Assembly (NCBI GenBank): GCA_903918755.1
Contig: CAIXFN010000107.1
Location: 1-64,000, forward strand
DNA from: an uncultured Pedosphaera sp.
GTDB lineage: Bacteria > Verrucomicrobiota > Verrucomicrobiia > Limisphaerales > Pedosphaeraceae
DNA length: 64,000 nucleotides
Direction: 5' to 3'
Shown here piece after piece: positions 52,921 to 63,108 of the stretch (position 1 is the first letter of the stretch; every line of letters begins with the position of its first letter). The notes below the pieces were generated by a model. The model saw only the letters and a list, made by a program, of their open reading frames with translations, did not search any database and was not told the origin of the DNA. The position numbers and the translations under genes are program-made.

Positions 52921-53922
52921 TCAAGCGTAACCGTTCGCGCGGAACCAATTCACCGCATCCGCCAAAGCCTCCCGTGGCGGAGTCTGCGGCAGTCCCAGTT
53001 CCCGGATGGCCTTGGCTGGATTGAAAAACATTTTGTATTTCGCCATCCGCACTCCCGCCAGCGGGGCCTTCGGCGGCCGGCCGGTGATTCGGGAAATAGC
53101 TTCATCCACCTGCGCCGCGAGCAGCGCCACCGTGTACGGCACCCGCATTTTGGGCGCCGGCACGCCGCTGACCTCCTGCAATACTCCGAAAGCCTCCTGC
53201 ATCGTCCAGTTCCCCTGGGCATTCCCCAGGATATAGCGCTCGCCCACCTTGCCCCGTTCGGCCGCCAGGATGTGCCCGATTGCCACGTCCCGCACATGCA
53301 CCCAGTTCAATCCCGTGTCGAGAAAAGCCGGCATGCGGCGCGTGATGAAATCCACGATCACCTTGCCCGTCGGCGTGGGTTTCACGTCGCGCGGCCCCAC
53401 CGGCGCGCTCGGGTTGACGATCACGATGGGCGCCCCGCGTCCCGCCAGTCCGCGGGCGATCAGCTCGGCCTGCCACTTGGACTTCTTGTAGTGGTTGCTC
53501 ATCTGCGCGCCGGACACCAGGGTGGCTTCGTCGGTGGGGGTCACGACCCCGTTGACCTCTCGCGGCAGGCCGATGCACCCCACGGTGCTGGTGTAAACAA
53601 TCCGGGAACAGCCCGCCTGCATGGCCGCTTCCAGCACATGCCGGGTGCCGTCCACATTGGCGGCATACATCGGGGCGTAGTCCTTTAGCCAGAGGTGATA
53701 ACTGGCCGCCACGTGGAAACACCAGTCGCAGCCGCGCAACGCCCCCAGGCACAACGCCCGGTCGCTCACATCCCCGGACACCCGCTCGAATTCCGCTCCC
53801 GCCAGCCCGCGGATGTCCGCCGTCGGCCGGAGCAACGCTTTCACGCGATGCCCCCGCGCCAACAATTCATGCACCAGGTTGGCGCCAATGAATCCCGAGG
53901 CGCCGGTAACAAAACAAATCAT
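52921..53922 (-). CDS. hpnA: NAD-dependent epimerase/reductase, HpnA-like
   Basis: A 333-aa extended short-chain dehydrogenase. The Rossmann motif is TGASGFIGANLVHELLARGH (about 6-25); the catalytic triad region has TSTVGCIGLP (Ser/Thr) and YKKSKWQAE (Tyr and Lys, about 146-154); substrate-side blocks VNPSAPVGPRDVKPTPTGK and INWVHVRDVAIGHILA-like sequence follow. The overall pattern is that of HpnA, the hopanoid-associated sugar epimerase, rather than dihydroflavonol reductase. No other hopanoid genes are in this window. Confidence in the reaction is moderate; a related sterol or sugar substrate is possible. Confidence 0.85.
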   Translation of the reverse strand: MICFVTGASGFIGANLVHELLARGHRVKALLRPTADIRGLAGAEFERVSGDVSDRALCLGALRGCDWCFHVAASYHLWLKDYAPMYAANVDGTRHVLEAAMQAGCSRIVYTSTVGCIGLPREVNGVVTPTDEATLVSGAQMSNHYKKSKWQAELIARGLAGRGAPIVIVNPSAPVGPRDVKPTPTGKVIVDFITRRMPAFLDTGLNWVHVRDVAIGHILAAERGKVGERYILGNAQGNWTMQEAFGVLQEVSGVPAPKMRVPYTVALLAAQVDEAISRITGRPPKAPLAGVRMAKYKMFFNPAKAIRELGLPQTPPREALADAVNWFRANGYA

Positions 53923-54147
53923 AAAAAGCCGCGCCCTGGCCGGTCGCCGGCCCGTCGCGCGGCCAGCACCTTAACGCCCCCACGCCGCTGTAAGCAACCA
54001 AAGCTTGCCTTCCAGGCCGCGGTTACGGCTTACTCTGCCCACCGCCGCCCGGCGGCGGGAACCGTCCCCATCCTGAATCAACCCATCTCTCTGGATCGGG
54101 TTATTTCTGGGCTTGGCGCTTCCCTCCGGTCCGGGCGCCCGATCCGC

Positions 54148-55647
54148 ATGAATCCAATGACCCCAATTCTCACGCCCAGCCAATTGGAAACCATCCAGGC
54201 CAGCCCGCTCTACAGCTACGACCTCGCGCCGGTCCCGCCGGACCGACGGCGTTGGGGCGTCGGGAATTTCGCGGCGCTCTGGATTTCGATGTCCGCCTGC
54301 ATTCCCACCTATATGCTCGCGTCCTCTCTCATTGGCGGGGGTATGAACTGGTGGCAGGCCGTGCTTACCATTTTTCTGGGCAACGTCATTGTGCTCATCC
54401 CCATGGTGCTCAACGCCCACGCGGGGACCTTGTACGGTATTCCCTTCCCCGTGCTCTGTCGCGCATCGTTCGGCACCGTGGGTGCCAACGTGCCCGCCTT
54501 GCTGCGCGCCTTTGTGGCTTGCGGCTGGTTCGGCATCCAAACTTGGATCGGCGGCAACGCCATCTACAAAATTCTGGCTCTGTTCTTTCCCGCCCTGGCG
54601 GCTGGCGGCCTGCCGGGAGCGTTGGGGATTACCCTGCCGCAATGGCTCTGTTTCCTGGCTTTCTGGGGGATCAATATGTGGGTGATTCATCGGGGCATCG
54701 ATTGCATCCGTCTGCTCTTGGTCATCAAGGCGCCACTGTTAATTGCCCTGGGTTTGCTCCTGCTGGCCTGGGCTTATCGCAGCGCCGGCGGGTTTGGTCC
54801 CATCCTCTCCCAGCCTTCGGCCTTCGCTCCCGGGCAGCCCCAGAGTGGAAAATTTTTGGAATTCTTTGTCCCGGCGCTCACCGGCATGATCGGATTTTGG
54901 GCCACTCTTTCGCTCAACATCCCCGACTTCTCCCGCTACGCCAAATCCCAGCGCGCGCAGGTGATTGGCCAGGCGCTTGGCTTGCCCCTCACCATGGCCT
55001 TGTATTCCTTCATCGGCGTGGCGGTAACCTCGGCCACGGCCATTATTTTTGGGCACACGATTTGGGATCCGGTCGATGTCCTGACCCGCTTTACCAATCC
55101 TGCCGTCTTGATCATCGCCATGGTCGCCCTGTGCGTCGCCACCCTGGCCACCAACATTGCCGCCAATGTGGTCAGTCCCGCGAACGATTTTGCCCATTTG
55201 GCCCCGCGCCGCATCTCCTTCCGGCTGGGAGGTTTGATCACCGGGATCATCGGTGTACTGCTGATGCCCTGGAAGCTGGTGGCGGATCCATCCGGCTACA
55301 TTTTCACCTGGTTGCTCGGCTACAGCGCATTGCTCGGCCCGATCGGTGGTATCATGATTGCCGACTATTTTCTGGTTCGCCGCCGCCGGCTGAACCTGGT
55401 GGCCCTGTATGATCCCCAGGGCGAATACCGCTACACCAATGGCTTCAGCCTGCTCGCGCTGTTCACGCTCGGGCTCAGCGTGCTCCCCAACCTGCCGGGA
55501 TTCCTGATCACCATCCAAGTGTGGCCTGCGGCCTGGCCGGCACCGGCCATTTTTCGGCAGCTCTATGATTACGCCTGGTTCGTGGGTTTCCTGCTGGCCC
55601 TGGTGATGTATACGGTCGGTCGGATTTGTCCGCGCGGCGGACGGTGA
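54148..55647 (+). CDS. NCS1-family nucleobase/allantoin transporter
   Basis: A 499-aa inner-membrane symporter with about 12 helices. The N-terminal LYSYDLAPVPPDRRRWGVGNFAALWISMSACIPTY (about 19-53), then GIPFPVLCRASFG, WFGIQTWIGGNAIYKIL and LSLNIPDFSRYAKSQ are the landmarks of the NCS1 family, which takes up cytosine, uracil, allantoin or hydantoins. The start at 54148 follows a non-coding gap; the frame is open upstream over the epimerase gene and is not used. The exact substrate is not predictable here. Confidence 0.9.
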   Translation: MNPMTPILTPSQLETIQASPLYSYDLAPVPPDRRRWGVGNFAALWISMSACIPTYMLASSLIGGGMNWWQAVLTIFLGNVIVLIPMVLNAHAGTLYGIPFPVLCRASFGTVGANVPALLRAFVACGWFGIQTWIGGNAIYKILALFFPALAAGGLPGALGITLPQWLCFLAFWGINMWVIHRGIDCIRLLLVIKAPLLIALGLLLLAWAYRSAGGFGPILSQPSAFAPGQPQSGKFLEFFVPALTGMIGFWATLSLNIPDFSRYAKSQRAQVIGQALGLPLTMALYSFIGVAVTSATAIIFGHTIWDPVDVLTRFTNPAVLIIAMVALCVATLATNIAANVVSPANDFAHLAPRRISFRLGGLITGIIGVLLMPWKLVADPSGYIFTWLLGYSALLGPIGGIMIADYFLVRRRRLNLVALYDPQGEYRYTNGFSLLALFTLGLSVLPNLPGFLITIQVWPAAWPAPAIFRQLYDYAWFVGFLLALVMYTVGRICPRGGR

Positions 55648-55764
55648 CGACGAATCACTTCGTGTCCAGCGCCGTTCCCGGGCTTCGCGCGACTGCCCAG
55701 CTTTGAAGCGTTTCCCCTTTGCCATCGTCTGATCTGGGCGGTAGCATTCATTTCCATCAATCAA

Positions 55765-58356
55765 TTGCTTGTGACCAATTGGCGCATCATTCAATGCCTG
55801 CTCATGGGCGCAATTCTCGCCTGGCCGGAGTCGCGTGCCCGGGCCGCCAGGGCCGACAATTTGCAACGCTTCGTGGACCGGCATTGCCTGGAGTGTCACG
55901 ACGCCGATTCGCGAAAGGGTGGACTGGATCTCACGGCCCTGAAATTCGCGCCCACTGCCGCCACCACCAATTTCTCCCAATGGGTGGCCATTCAGGACCG
56001 GGTTGGTTCCGGGGAAATGCCCCCCAAAAAGGAAAAGCAACCCACCGCAGCCGAACGCGCCGGCTTCACGAACACTTTGGGCGCCGCCTTGTTTGCGGCG
56101 GACCACTCCCGGATCGCCCACGAAGGCCGGGCCGCCGATCGCCGGCTCAATCGCCACGAATACGAGGACACCCTCCGCGATTTGCTCGCGTTGCCTTACC
56201 TGGAGGTCAAAGAGTTTCTACCGGAGGACCGCGAAGCCTCGGGTTTCAACAAAGTGGGCGAGGCATTGGATGTTTCCCATGTCCAGATGTCCCGCTACCT
56301 CACGGCCGCCGAATTCGCCCTGCGTCAGGCCCTGGCGCCGCAAGTCGCCCGTCCCGTCGCCCGGACCAACCGATTTTACACCTGGGGCCAGCGCGAATTC
56401 ACCGGCAAGATACCCTTGGAAGGCCCCCTGAATCGCCGGACCTTTCCCCTCGTGGGCCTGGAATTGCGGCGGGACCTGATGGCGGCCAAAAATCCCCAGT
56501 TGAACCCTAGCGAAGATCCGGAACGTCGCGCTCGGGAGTCCATGGCGCTGGTGGTCAGCACTTATGAACCCACGGAAATCCGGTTTGGCGGTTTCCGTGC
56601 CCCTGTGGCCGGCCACTACCGCCTGAAATTCTCCGGTTACAGCATTTGGATGGGGCTCAGTTTTACCAATGTCACCGCCGGTCACGGTCCCGAACCGGTC
56701 AGCATCTACGCCGAAACCCCGCCGCGCGCCCTCCGTAAACTCGGCAGTTTCGATGTCCAACCTACCCCCGCGGAAAACGAGCTGGAAGTATGGCTGCTCG
56801 CTGGCGAAACCATCCGACCCGACGCCGCCCGGCTCTTCCGTTCCCGCCCGCCGGATTTCAAAAATCCCCTGGCGGAGGCGGATGGGATGCCCGGCGTCGC
56901 CTTCGGCTGGATGGAAGTGCAGGGGCCCTTCACCGACCAATGGCCGCCGGCCGGTCACCAATTGCTCTTCGGCAACCTTCCCCTGAAGGACCGCCCGTCG
57001 GAAGAAGCGCCCGAAGGCGGTCGGGGTAACAACCGTTATCGTCCTGCCCCCGGGGTCGAGGTTGTGTCCTCGGATCCGGAAAAGGATGCAACAAAACTGC
57101 TCCGTAACTTTCTGGCAGAAGCCTATCGCAGTCCCGTTCCGGAAGCGGAAGTGCGGCGGTTTGTTCGGTTGGTGGATCAGGCTCGGCAATCCGGTCTCAA
57201 TTTCACCGATGCCATGATTGCCGGTTACACGGCCGTCTTGAGTTCCCCGGGCTTTCTTTATTTGCAGGCGCAACCCGGCCGCCTTTCCGATGTCGCCCTG
57301 GCGGAAAGACTTTCCTATTTCCTCTGGAATTCCGCTCCGGACCCCGAACTCCGTGCGCTGGCCCGCCGTGGTAAATTCCATCGCCCCGCCATCCTACGGG
57401 AACAGACGGAGCGCCTGCTCAATGACCCGCGCTCGGACCGCTTCGTCGCGGACTTCCTCGATTACTGGCTCGACCTTCGCCTGATCACCGGCGTGGATCC
57501 GGATGCCGAACTGTATCCCGAGTATCAACTCGATGACCTGCTGGTCGAATCCATGATCGGTGAAACCCAGGGATTTTTCCGCGAATTGGTGCGACGTAAT
57601 CTCGGCATTACCAACCTCGTCACTTCCGATTTCGCGGTGCTCAATTCGCGCCTGGCCGAGCATTACGGTATTCCCGGCATTCCCAGCGTGGATCTGCATC
57701 CCGTGAAGTTGGCGTCGGACAGCGTGCGTGGTGGTTTGCTCACCCAGGCCAGTGTGCTGAAAGTCACGGCCAACGGCACCACGACCTCCCCGGTGAAGCG
57801 GGGTGCTTGGATCATGGCCCGGGTGCTGGGCCGTCCGCCGCCTCCTCCTCCCGCCAGCGTCCCGGCCGTGGAACCTGATATCCGGGGTGCCACCACCATT
57901 CGGGAGCAACTGGCCAAACACCGCACCCAGCGACAGTGCGCCGCCTGTCACCGGAACATCGATCCCGCCGGATTTGCTTTGGAAAGCTTTGACGTCATGG
58001 GTGCCGCCCGGGCGCGTTACCGTTGCATCGGCGGGGGCGACCGCGTCCGCGGCGTCGGCCACAATAGCCTGAGTTTCCATTACAGCCTGGGGCAACCCGT
58101 GGATGCCAGCGGGGAATTGCCTGATGGCCGTACGTTCCAGAATGTGCGGGACCTCAAGCAATTGCTGGCCGCCGAGCCGGAACCGCTGGCCCGTAACCTC
58201 CTCGGCCAATTGGCCGTCTTTGCCACGGGGGCGCCGGTGCGGTTTGCGGACCGTCCTGACGTTGCCCGCATCCTCGCCCGGAGCCGGGCGGGAGGTTACG
58301 GCGTCCGTCAACTGATCCACGAACTAGTTCAGAGCGATTTGTTTCTCAATAAATAG
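55765..58356 (+). CDS. DUF1592/DUF1588-type secreted cytochrome protein
   Basis: An 863-aa exported protein of the Planctomycetota/Verrucomicrobiota DUF1587-DUF1592-DUF1588-DUF1585 architecture. It begins at a TTG (55765) or GTG (55771). After a signal, CLECH at 41-45 is a heme c motif followed by RKGGLDL, typical of the PSCyt domain. The middle ([15 protein letters not shown], about 129-143) is DUF1587; [21 protein letters not shown] and later blocks are DUF1592. DUF1588 contains a second heme-type motif CAACH at 725-729 (inside [20 protein letters not shown]). DUF1585 closes the protein. These proteins sit with DUF1552 partners, as here, and have been linked to degradation of complex polysaccharides, but the reaction is unknown. 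Confidence 0.92.
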   Translation: MLVTNWRIIQCLLMGAILAWPESRARAARADNLQRFVDRHCLECHDADSRKGGLDLTALKFAPTAATTNFSQWVAIQDRVGSGEMPPKKEKQPTAAERAGFTNTLGAALFAADHSRIAHEGRAADRRLNRHEYEDTLRDLLALPYLEVKEFLPEDREASGFNKVGEALDVSHVQMSRYLTAAEFALRQALAPQVARPVARTNRFYTWGQREFTGKIPLEGPLNRRTFPLVGLELRRDLMAAKNPQLNPSEDPERRARESMALVVSTYEPTEIRFGGFRAPVAGHYRLKFSGYSIWMGLSFTNVTAGHGPEPVSIYAETPPRALRKLGSFDVQPTPAENELEVWLLAGETIRPDAARLFRSRPPDFKNPLAEADGMPGVAFGWMEVQGPFTDQWPPAGHQLLFGNLPLKDRPSEEAPEGGRGNNRYRPAPGVEVVSSDPEKDATKLLRNFLAEAYRSPVPEAEVRRFVRLVDQARQSGLNFTDAMIAGYTAVLSSPGFLYLQAQPGRLSDVALAERLSYFLWNSAPDPELRALARRGKFHRPAILREQTERLLNDPRSDRFVADFLDYWLDLRLITGVDPDAELYPEYQLDDLLVESMIGETQGFFRELVRRNLGITNLVTSDFAVLNSRLAEHYGIPGIPSVDLHPVKLASDSVRGGLLTQASVLKVTANGTTTSPVKRGAWIMARVLGRPPPPPPASVPAVEPDIRGATTIREQLAKHRTQRQCAACHRNIDPAGFALESFDVMGAARARYRCIGGGDRVRGVGHNSLSFHYSLGQPVDASGELPDGRTFQNVRDLKQLLAAEPEPLARNLLGQLAVFATGAPVRFADRPDVARILARSRAGGYGVRQLIHELVQSDLFLNK

Positions 58357-58378
58357 CCCAACCAGGAGAACCCCCGCC

Positions 58379-59749
58379 ATGCCCGATTCTCAATTGCCCA
58401 AAGGTGTTTTCGCTCCCCGGCTCGCCACGCGCCCAGCTCTCTCGCGTCGCCGCTTTCTGCGCGGGGCGGGCATTCTCCTGTCCTTGCCCTGGCTGGATGC
58501 CATGCAACCGGCTTTTGCCGCCGTCACGGGTGCTGGTACCGGTGCCCCTGGGGCTGCCGCCACCCCCGGGGGTAAACCGCGCCGGATGCTCGGCATTTGC
58601 AATAACCTCGGCCTGCTACCCGAACGCTTTTTCCCCAAAGATCATGGCGCTGACTATACCCCTTCTCCTTATTTGGAATTGTTGCGCGATCACCGCCGGG
58701 ATTTCACCGTGTTTAGCGGGGTCTCCCATCCCGATGTGGACGGCGGGCATCCCGCGGACAATTGCTTCCTCACGGCTGCCCCGCATCCCGGGCGCGGCAG
58801 TTTCCGCAATACCATCTCTCTGGATCAATACATTGGCGAGCGCATCGGGCATCTCACCCGCTTTCCTTCGCTAACACTCGGAGTCAACGTGCAGCGTGGC
58901 CAGCGCAGCCTGTCCTGGACCAGTTCCGGGGTTCTCATTCCCTGCGAAGAGAAGCCCTCCGAAGTCTTCGGTCGACTTTTCCTCGGCGGCAGCGCCGCCG
59001 AAGTGCAGAACCAGGTCCGCCGGCTCGAGTTGGGCCAGAGCATCCTGGATGCGGTCGCCGGTCAGGCGAAGGATTTGGGCCGCACCCTGGGCGCGCGCGA
59101 TCGCGAACGACTGGACCAATACTACACCAGCGTCCGCGACCTCGAACAACGCATGGCCATGTCCCGCGAATGGGAGCGCAAACCCCGCCCCGTCGTGAAT
59201 GCCTCCGTGCCGCTCGATCCCGCCAGCCCCAAGGCTTACATGGAAAAAGTCCGCCTCATGTACGATCTGGCGCGGCTCGCGTTCGAGACGGATTCCACCC
59301 GTTCCATTTCGCTCCTGCTCGATAGCGTGAATTCTCCGGCCATCGACATTGACGGCGTCAAAATCACCGATGGCTACCACAATCTGTCCCATCACGGTCG
59401 TTCGGCGGAGAAAATGTCCCAGTTGCAGGCCATCGACGAGTGGCACATGAAGCTCCTGGCCAGCCTGTTCACGCAACTTAAGGACGTCCGCGAAGACGGC
59501 GACTCCCTGCTCGACCGCACCATGATCCTCTACGGTACGAACCTGGGCAACGCCAACACCCACGTGACCACCAACCTGCCTTCGCTCTTCGCCGGCGGCG
59601 GTTTCCAGCACGGTCAACACCTTGCCTTTGATACCGAGCGGAATTATCCGCTGCCCAATCTCTTTGTTTCGATGCTTCAACGCCTGGGACTGGAAGTGGA
59701 CAAATTTGCGAGTTCCACCGGGTCCATGCGGGGTTTGACCATGGTGTAA
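58379..59749 (+). CDS. DUF1552 protein with Tat signal
   Basis: A 456-aa exported protein. The N-terminus holds [22 protein letters not shown], a twin-arginine signal, so it is exported folded, probably with a cofactor. The DUF1552 body has [29 protein letters not shown] (about 117-132) and [12 protein letters not shown] (about 336-347), typical for the family. It begins 22 bp after the cytochrome gene; the two form a standard pair and should work on the same substrate or complex. Function of the family is not established. Confidence 0.92.
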   Translation: MPDSQLPKGVFAPRLATRPALSRRRFLRGAGILLSLPWLDAMQPAFAAVTGAGTGAPGAAATPGGKPRRMLGICNNLGLLPERFFPKDHGADYTPSPYLELLRDHRRDFTVFSGVSHPDVDGGHPADNCFLTAAPHPGRGSFRNTISLDQYIGERIGHLTRFPSLTLGVNVQRGQRSLSWTSSGVLIPCEEKPSEVFGRLFLGGSAAEVQNQVRRLELGQSILDAVAGQAKDLGRTLGARDRERLDQYYTSVRDLEQRMAMSREWERKPRPVVNASVPLDPASPKAYMEKVRLMYDLARLAFETDSTRSISLLLDSVNSPAIDIDGVKITDGYHNLSHHGRSAEKMSQLQAIDEWHMKLLASLFTQLKDVREDGDSLLDRTMILYGTNLGNANTHVTTNLPSLFAGGGFQHGQHLAFDTERNYPLPNLFVSMLQRLGLEVDKFASSTGSMRGLTMV

Positions 59750-59779
59750 ATCGTCCCAGCCACTTTACCTTCCCCCCCT

Positions 59780-60151
59780 ATGCTTCCCGACGCCAAAATC
59801 ATGGCCTTCGCGCCCACCCAGGATTTTGCCCGGGCCCGGGCCTTTTATGAAGGTACGCTCGGTTTGCGGTTTCTGGCCGATGATGGGTTTGCCCTCACCT
59901 TTGACGCCCACGGCACGGTCCTGCGCGTGACCAAAGTCCCGCCCTTCAAGCCCCTGCCGTTCACCACCTGGGGTTGGCAGGTGCGGGAGGTCGCGCAACA
60001 GGTCGCCGAATTGCGCAATCGGGGCGTGGTTTTTGAGCGCTTCCCCGGCTTGCCTCAGGATGATCTCGGCATCTGGACCGCGCCTGGCGGAGTTCAGGTC
60101 GCGTGGTTCAAAGACCCCGATGGCAACCTCCTTTCGATCTCCAGTGCTTGA
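59780..60151 (+). CDS. VOC-family protein
   Basis: A 123-aa single-domain member of the vicinal-oxygen-chelate superfamily. [22 protein letters not shown] opens the fold and WFKDPDGNLLSISS closes it, as in glyoxalase/bleomycin-resistance-like proteins. Full metal ligands are not obvious by eye. It is 30 bp after the DUF1552 gene and may be in the same transcript. Substrate unknown; it differs from the VOC protein in the gatCA operon. Confidence 0.85.
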   Translation: MLPDAKIMAFAPTQDFARARAFYEGTLGLRFLADDGFALTFDAHGTVLRVTKVPPFKPLPFTTWGWQVREVAQQVAELRNRGVVFERFPGLPQDDLGIWTAPGGVQVAWFKDPDGNLLSISSA

Positions 60152-60229
60152 GCCACCAGGTAGGGTAGGGTGGGGGATGTCCCTGATCCGGCGGATAAAT
60201 CCCATGACAACCGCCGGGAATGTGTTTAA

Positions 60230-60598
60230 TTGGACTCATCAGTGAGCTTGCTCAAGTCCATTTTGCGGAATGTCCATCCCTTGCTTCCGGCCTCGGCCAA
60301 AGTGTGGGGCGCCCGTGAGTTCCTGAACCGTCGCTTCGAACCCTTTGGCTCCATGACGAATCTCCAAATTGACCCTGCCAAACGCACCGCCACCCTCGAA
60401 CTGGAACTCAAAGGCGAGACCCAGCCGCTCAAGGTGAACATCCAGAAATACGAACTCACCACCGTCGATGGCAAAACCATCCTCGAAATCAAAGAGGTCC
60501 AGACCTCGCGCGAATGGCTCAATCTCCTGCTCGCCGAATTGGGCCGGAACGGCAAATTGAAGTTTGAGGTCCCGGAGGCGATCCGGGCCGTGCTTTAA
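60230..60598 (+). CDS. Conserved small protein, unknown
   Basis: A 122-aa soluble protein from a TTG at 60230; a GTG at 60242 is an alternative and gives a more usual N-terminus. The pattern (SILRNVHPLLP, EFLNRRFEPFGSMTNLQIDPAKRTATLELELKGE, VQTSREWLNLLLAELGRNGKL) alternates strands and helices and resembles the small 'DUF' proteins that bind lipids or detergents, but I do not recognise the family. No signal peptide. Confidence 0.6.
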   Translation: MDSSVSLLKSILRNVHPLLPASAKVWGAREFLNRRFEPFGSMTNLQIDPAKRTATLELELKGETQPLKVNIQKYELTTVDGKTILEIKEVQTSREWLNLLLAELGRNGKLKFEVPEAIRAVL

Positions 60599-60621
60599 TC
60601 CCCGCTCCACCGCTTCTGATC

Positions 60622-61593
60622 ATGAACTCCCGAACTTACCGGCTCCTCGTGAAACCGGCCGTCGTTGCGATCCTCGGACTCTCCCTACTGGACTGCCCGG
60701 CCGGAACCGTCCTGAAGTGGGCGGACGCGCCCGCCGCCATGCGTCAGACTGTGCTCGCCAACGGCGGACATGCCGGCCAGAGCATCGACCTCGAGCCGGA
60801 GAAGAACCACGGGCAGGCGGTTTATGAAGCGACGATTCGGGATGCCGCCGGCCGGATCGTGGACCTGGTCATCGCGGCCGACGGCAAACTGGTGACCCGC
60901 AAGCAGGATGACCCGGTGAATGCCGTCACGGATAAAGCCAGCCGTTTGGCCCTGCAGCAGCAGATTCTGGCCGGGGTAAAGTTCAGCCATCCACGGGATA
61001 TCACCCATCCCTACCTGCCGCTGGTCCGGCTGCAGCAGGATGTTCTGGTTGGCACCGAAGGCGGCAAGAAAATCCGTGTGGAGCGCACTTTCCTGCCAAA
61101 TCGGCACCAGGTGTTTTCGATCAACGGCCAATCAGTTGATACCCTCGTTTTCGAAGATCGCGTTTTTCTGAATGGTGAATTGGAGGAAGTGGCCGTGGAC
61201 TATTTCGCCCAGGACGATGCCGGTTCGGTTTATTACTTCGGAGAAGACGTGGATGAATATGAGCATGGCCGCATCAAAAGCCATGAGGGGGCCTGGCTGC
61301 TGGGCAGGGATACCAAAACTCCCGGCATCATCCTGCCCGCCCAACCAAAAATCGGGGACAAGTTCAAGTCGGAGGATGTCTCCCCCGAGATTGATGAAAC
61401 CGACGAAGTCATCTCGCTCACTGAAACTGTCACCGTCCCCGCCGGGACTTACCGGAATTGCCTCAAAATCAAGGAATCCCTCGCCGATGGCACCATTGAA
61501 TACAAATACTATGCCCTCGGCGTCGGCGTCGTCCGCGAAGTCCCGTCGGATGGCGACGAATTGCTCATCTCCCACACCGCGCGGACCCGCTGA
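60622..61593 (+). CDS. Exported protein with PepSY-like N-terminal part
   Basis: A 323-aa protein with a Sec-type signal (LLVKPAVVAILGLSLLDCPAG). Residues about 35-105 (MRQTVLANGGHAGQSIDLEPE, YEATIRDAAGRIVDLVIAADGKLV) match the PepSY/YpeB-like beta unit; the rest is a larger domain with repeated strands (FEDRVFLNGELEEVAVDYFAQD, PAGTYRNCLKIKESLADGTIEYKYYALGVGVV). PepSY domains often bind metals or act as inhibitors; function here is unknown. It is convergent with the next gene, 21 bp away. Confidence 0.65.
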   Translation: MNSRTYRLLVKPAVVAILGLSLLDCPAGTVLKWADAPAAMRQTVLANGGHAGQSIDLEPEKNHGQAVYEATIRDAAGRIVDLVIAADGKLVTRKQDDPVNAVTDKASRLALQQQILAGVKFSHPRDITHPYLPLVRLQQDVLVGTEGGKKIRVERTFLPNRHQVFSINGQSVDTLVFEDRVFLNGELEEVAVDYFAQDDAGSVYYFGEDVDEYEHGRIKSHEGAWLLGRDTKTPGIILPAQPKIGDKFKSEDVSPEIDETDEVISLTETVTVPAGTYRNCLKIKESLADGTIEYKYYALGVGVVREVPSDGDELLISHTARTR

Positions 61594-61614
61594 CCAGCGA
61601 CCTCCTCTCCGCGC

Positions 61615-62859
61615 CTATTTCCTTTGCCGCGCCGCGTCCCGCGTCCAGACCGCGCGAATCGCCTCTTCATCCCCGAGCCCCGTGGGCACCGCCACGCTCG
61701 GCCGGTTGGCGAAATACCAATGCAGCTCGGCGGATGAGGCTGTGCGGCTGCCCGGCATTTGCAGGTGCGCATTGGGATCCGTCTCCGCCAGCCAGTCCCA
61801 GGCGTATTGCAGCCATTTTGCCCGGTAATCCTTCGGTTGATGTGCGAACCAGGTGATTTCGTCGTAACCCCACGTATACAAATTTTCTTTCGGCCCGCCG
61901 GGCTGCCCCGGGTGCCGGCTCACGCCAAAATTGTCCAACTCCGCCAGGTAGGGCAAATGCTCGCAGGCCCAGCCACTGAATGTCATTCCCCCCTTGCTGC
62001 GGCCATACAACCCGTCGGAATACCCGAGCTTCAAGATCGCCTCGGTGGGAGTGTTCGTATTCTCCATGATCCGTAGGGGAAAGGCGTTGAAATCGAGCAG
62101 GGGATTCCCCCGCCGTTGCAATCCGCCCGTCGGCGTGTGCCCGTTGCACAACACCATGTGACGGCGCGCGTGCCGGGCCGCATACTGGCGCACCATCTTC
62201 AGCAACTCTTCCCAATGGGCATTGTCCGGGTCGTTCCGGTTCATGATCTCCACTTGCCCGAAGTGGATCGCCTCGCAGCCGATGTCGATATACGAAGCCG
62301 CCTGGTAGTAAAACCACATCCGTGTCTCCAACTGGTTCTCATCGGGCACTTGGCCATGTCCCATGGATCGGCGCTGACCGGGCCGCGGATAAATCATGTC
62401 CTCATAAACGAAATTCCGGTTCGTGACCGGCTGACCGAACGCCGTGAACACCCAGCCGGGAATCGGAATCTGGCTCACCCGCTGTCCCACAATCTCAAAC
62501 ACGCACGCTTCCAAAACCATCTCGGGATCCGCCGCCAGCACCAGTGGAATCTCCTTCCGGGCCCGCTCCACACTATTGGTGAAATCCTGCTCCGCCCCCC
62601 AAAGACAAAGCGCCCGGCCGATATACTTGGCCCCTTCCTCCTTGAGCATTCGGATATTATCCGACAAATCCCCCCGGCCATTAAGGAGCCCCTCCATGCT
62701 GACCGACCGCGCCAGGTAATTCTCCAAAACCTCCCGGGAAATCGTGGTGTCAAACTTGAACCCCCCGGGCCGCCCGGTGCCCGCCGCCTCCGCGGCCTGG
62801 GTCACTTGGACTGCAAATAACCAGCCAATCGCTACGCCAAAGACAATCAGGGCTTTCAT
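61615..62859 (-). CDS. Secreted glycoside-hydrolase-like protein, unknown family
   Basis: A 414-aa exported protein with a Sec signal (KALIVFGVAIGWLFAVQ). The sequence reads as an alpha/beta barrel, with strands such as YIGRALCLWGAEQDF, LVLAADPEMVLEACVFE, AIHFGQVEIMNRND and MVLCNGHTPTGG, and patches (ENTNTPTEAI, WACEHLPYLAELDNFGV) reminiscent of glycosidase-like Verrucomicrobiota proteins. I could not assign a GH family or catalytic acids. It is divergent from the GH76 gene, so the two may share control. Confidence 0.5.
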   Translation of the reverse strand: MKALIVFGVAIGWLFAVQVTQAAEAAGTGRPGGFKFDTTISREVLENYLARSVSMEGLLNGRGDLSDNIRMLKEEGAKYIGRALCLWGAEQDFTNSVERARKEIPLVLAADPEMVLEACVFEIVGQRVSQIPIPGWVFTAFGQPVTNRNFVYEDMIYPRPGQRRSMGHGQVPDENQLETRMWFYYQAASYIDIGCEAIHFGQVEIMNRNDPDNAHWEELLKMVRQYAARHARRHMVLCNGHTPTGGLQRRGNPLLDFNAFPLRIMENTNTPTEAILKLGYSDGLYGRSKGGMTFSGWACEHLPYLAELDNFGVSRHPGQPGGPKENLYTWGYDEITWFAHQPKDYRAKWLQYAWDWLAETDPNAHLQMPGSRTASSAELHWYFANRPSVAVPTGLGDEEAIRAVWTRDAARQRK

Positions 62860-62924
62860 GCTCCCCAGTATGCCCGTATCCCCTAAATAACCAAGCTCCT
62901 AACCCTCCCGCCGCCAGCTCCGCT

Positions 62925-62990
62925 GGGTTGGGTGTTCCGCCTTACTCGCCCCCGTTGCGCGCGCGAAGGGTAGGTGGCAGGAGTCTCCGC
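62925..62990. repeat. Dispersed TTGGGTGTTCCGCC-type repeat
   Basis: GGGTTGGGTGTTCCGCCTTA (about 62927-62946) is followed by CCCCCG and GCGAAGGG words in the same order as at about 5768-5815. It lies between the divergent glycosidase-like genes. Confidence 0.4.
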
Positions 62991-63108
62991 GAACATCCCC
63001 ACGCCCGATTTGCCCAATGCGCCGCCCCCTATTCCATTTGTTTTTCCCACCCACCCGCCTTAGCTTCTCCTCCAGAGCCATCCGGTACCAGGCTGGCTCC
63101 GTTATCTA

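Noticed and set aside
54739-56157. A 472-aa frame on the minus strand opposite the transporter
   Set aside because: Shadow of the NCS1 transporter and the next gene; no domain-like sequence.
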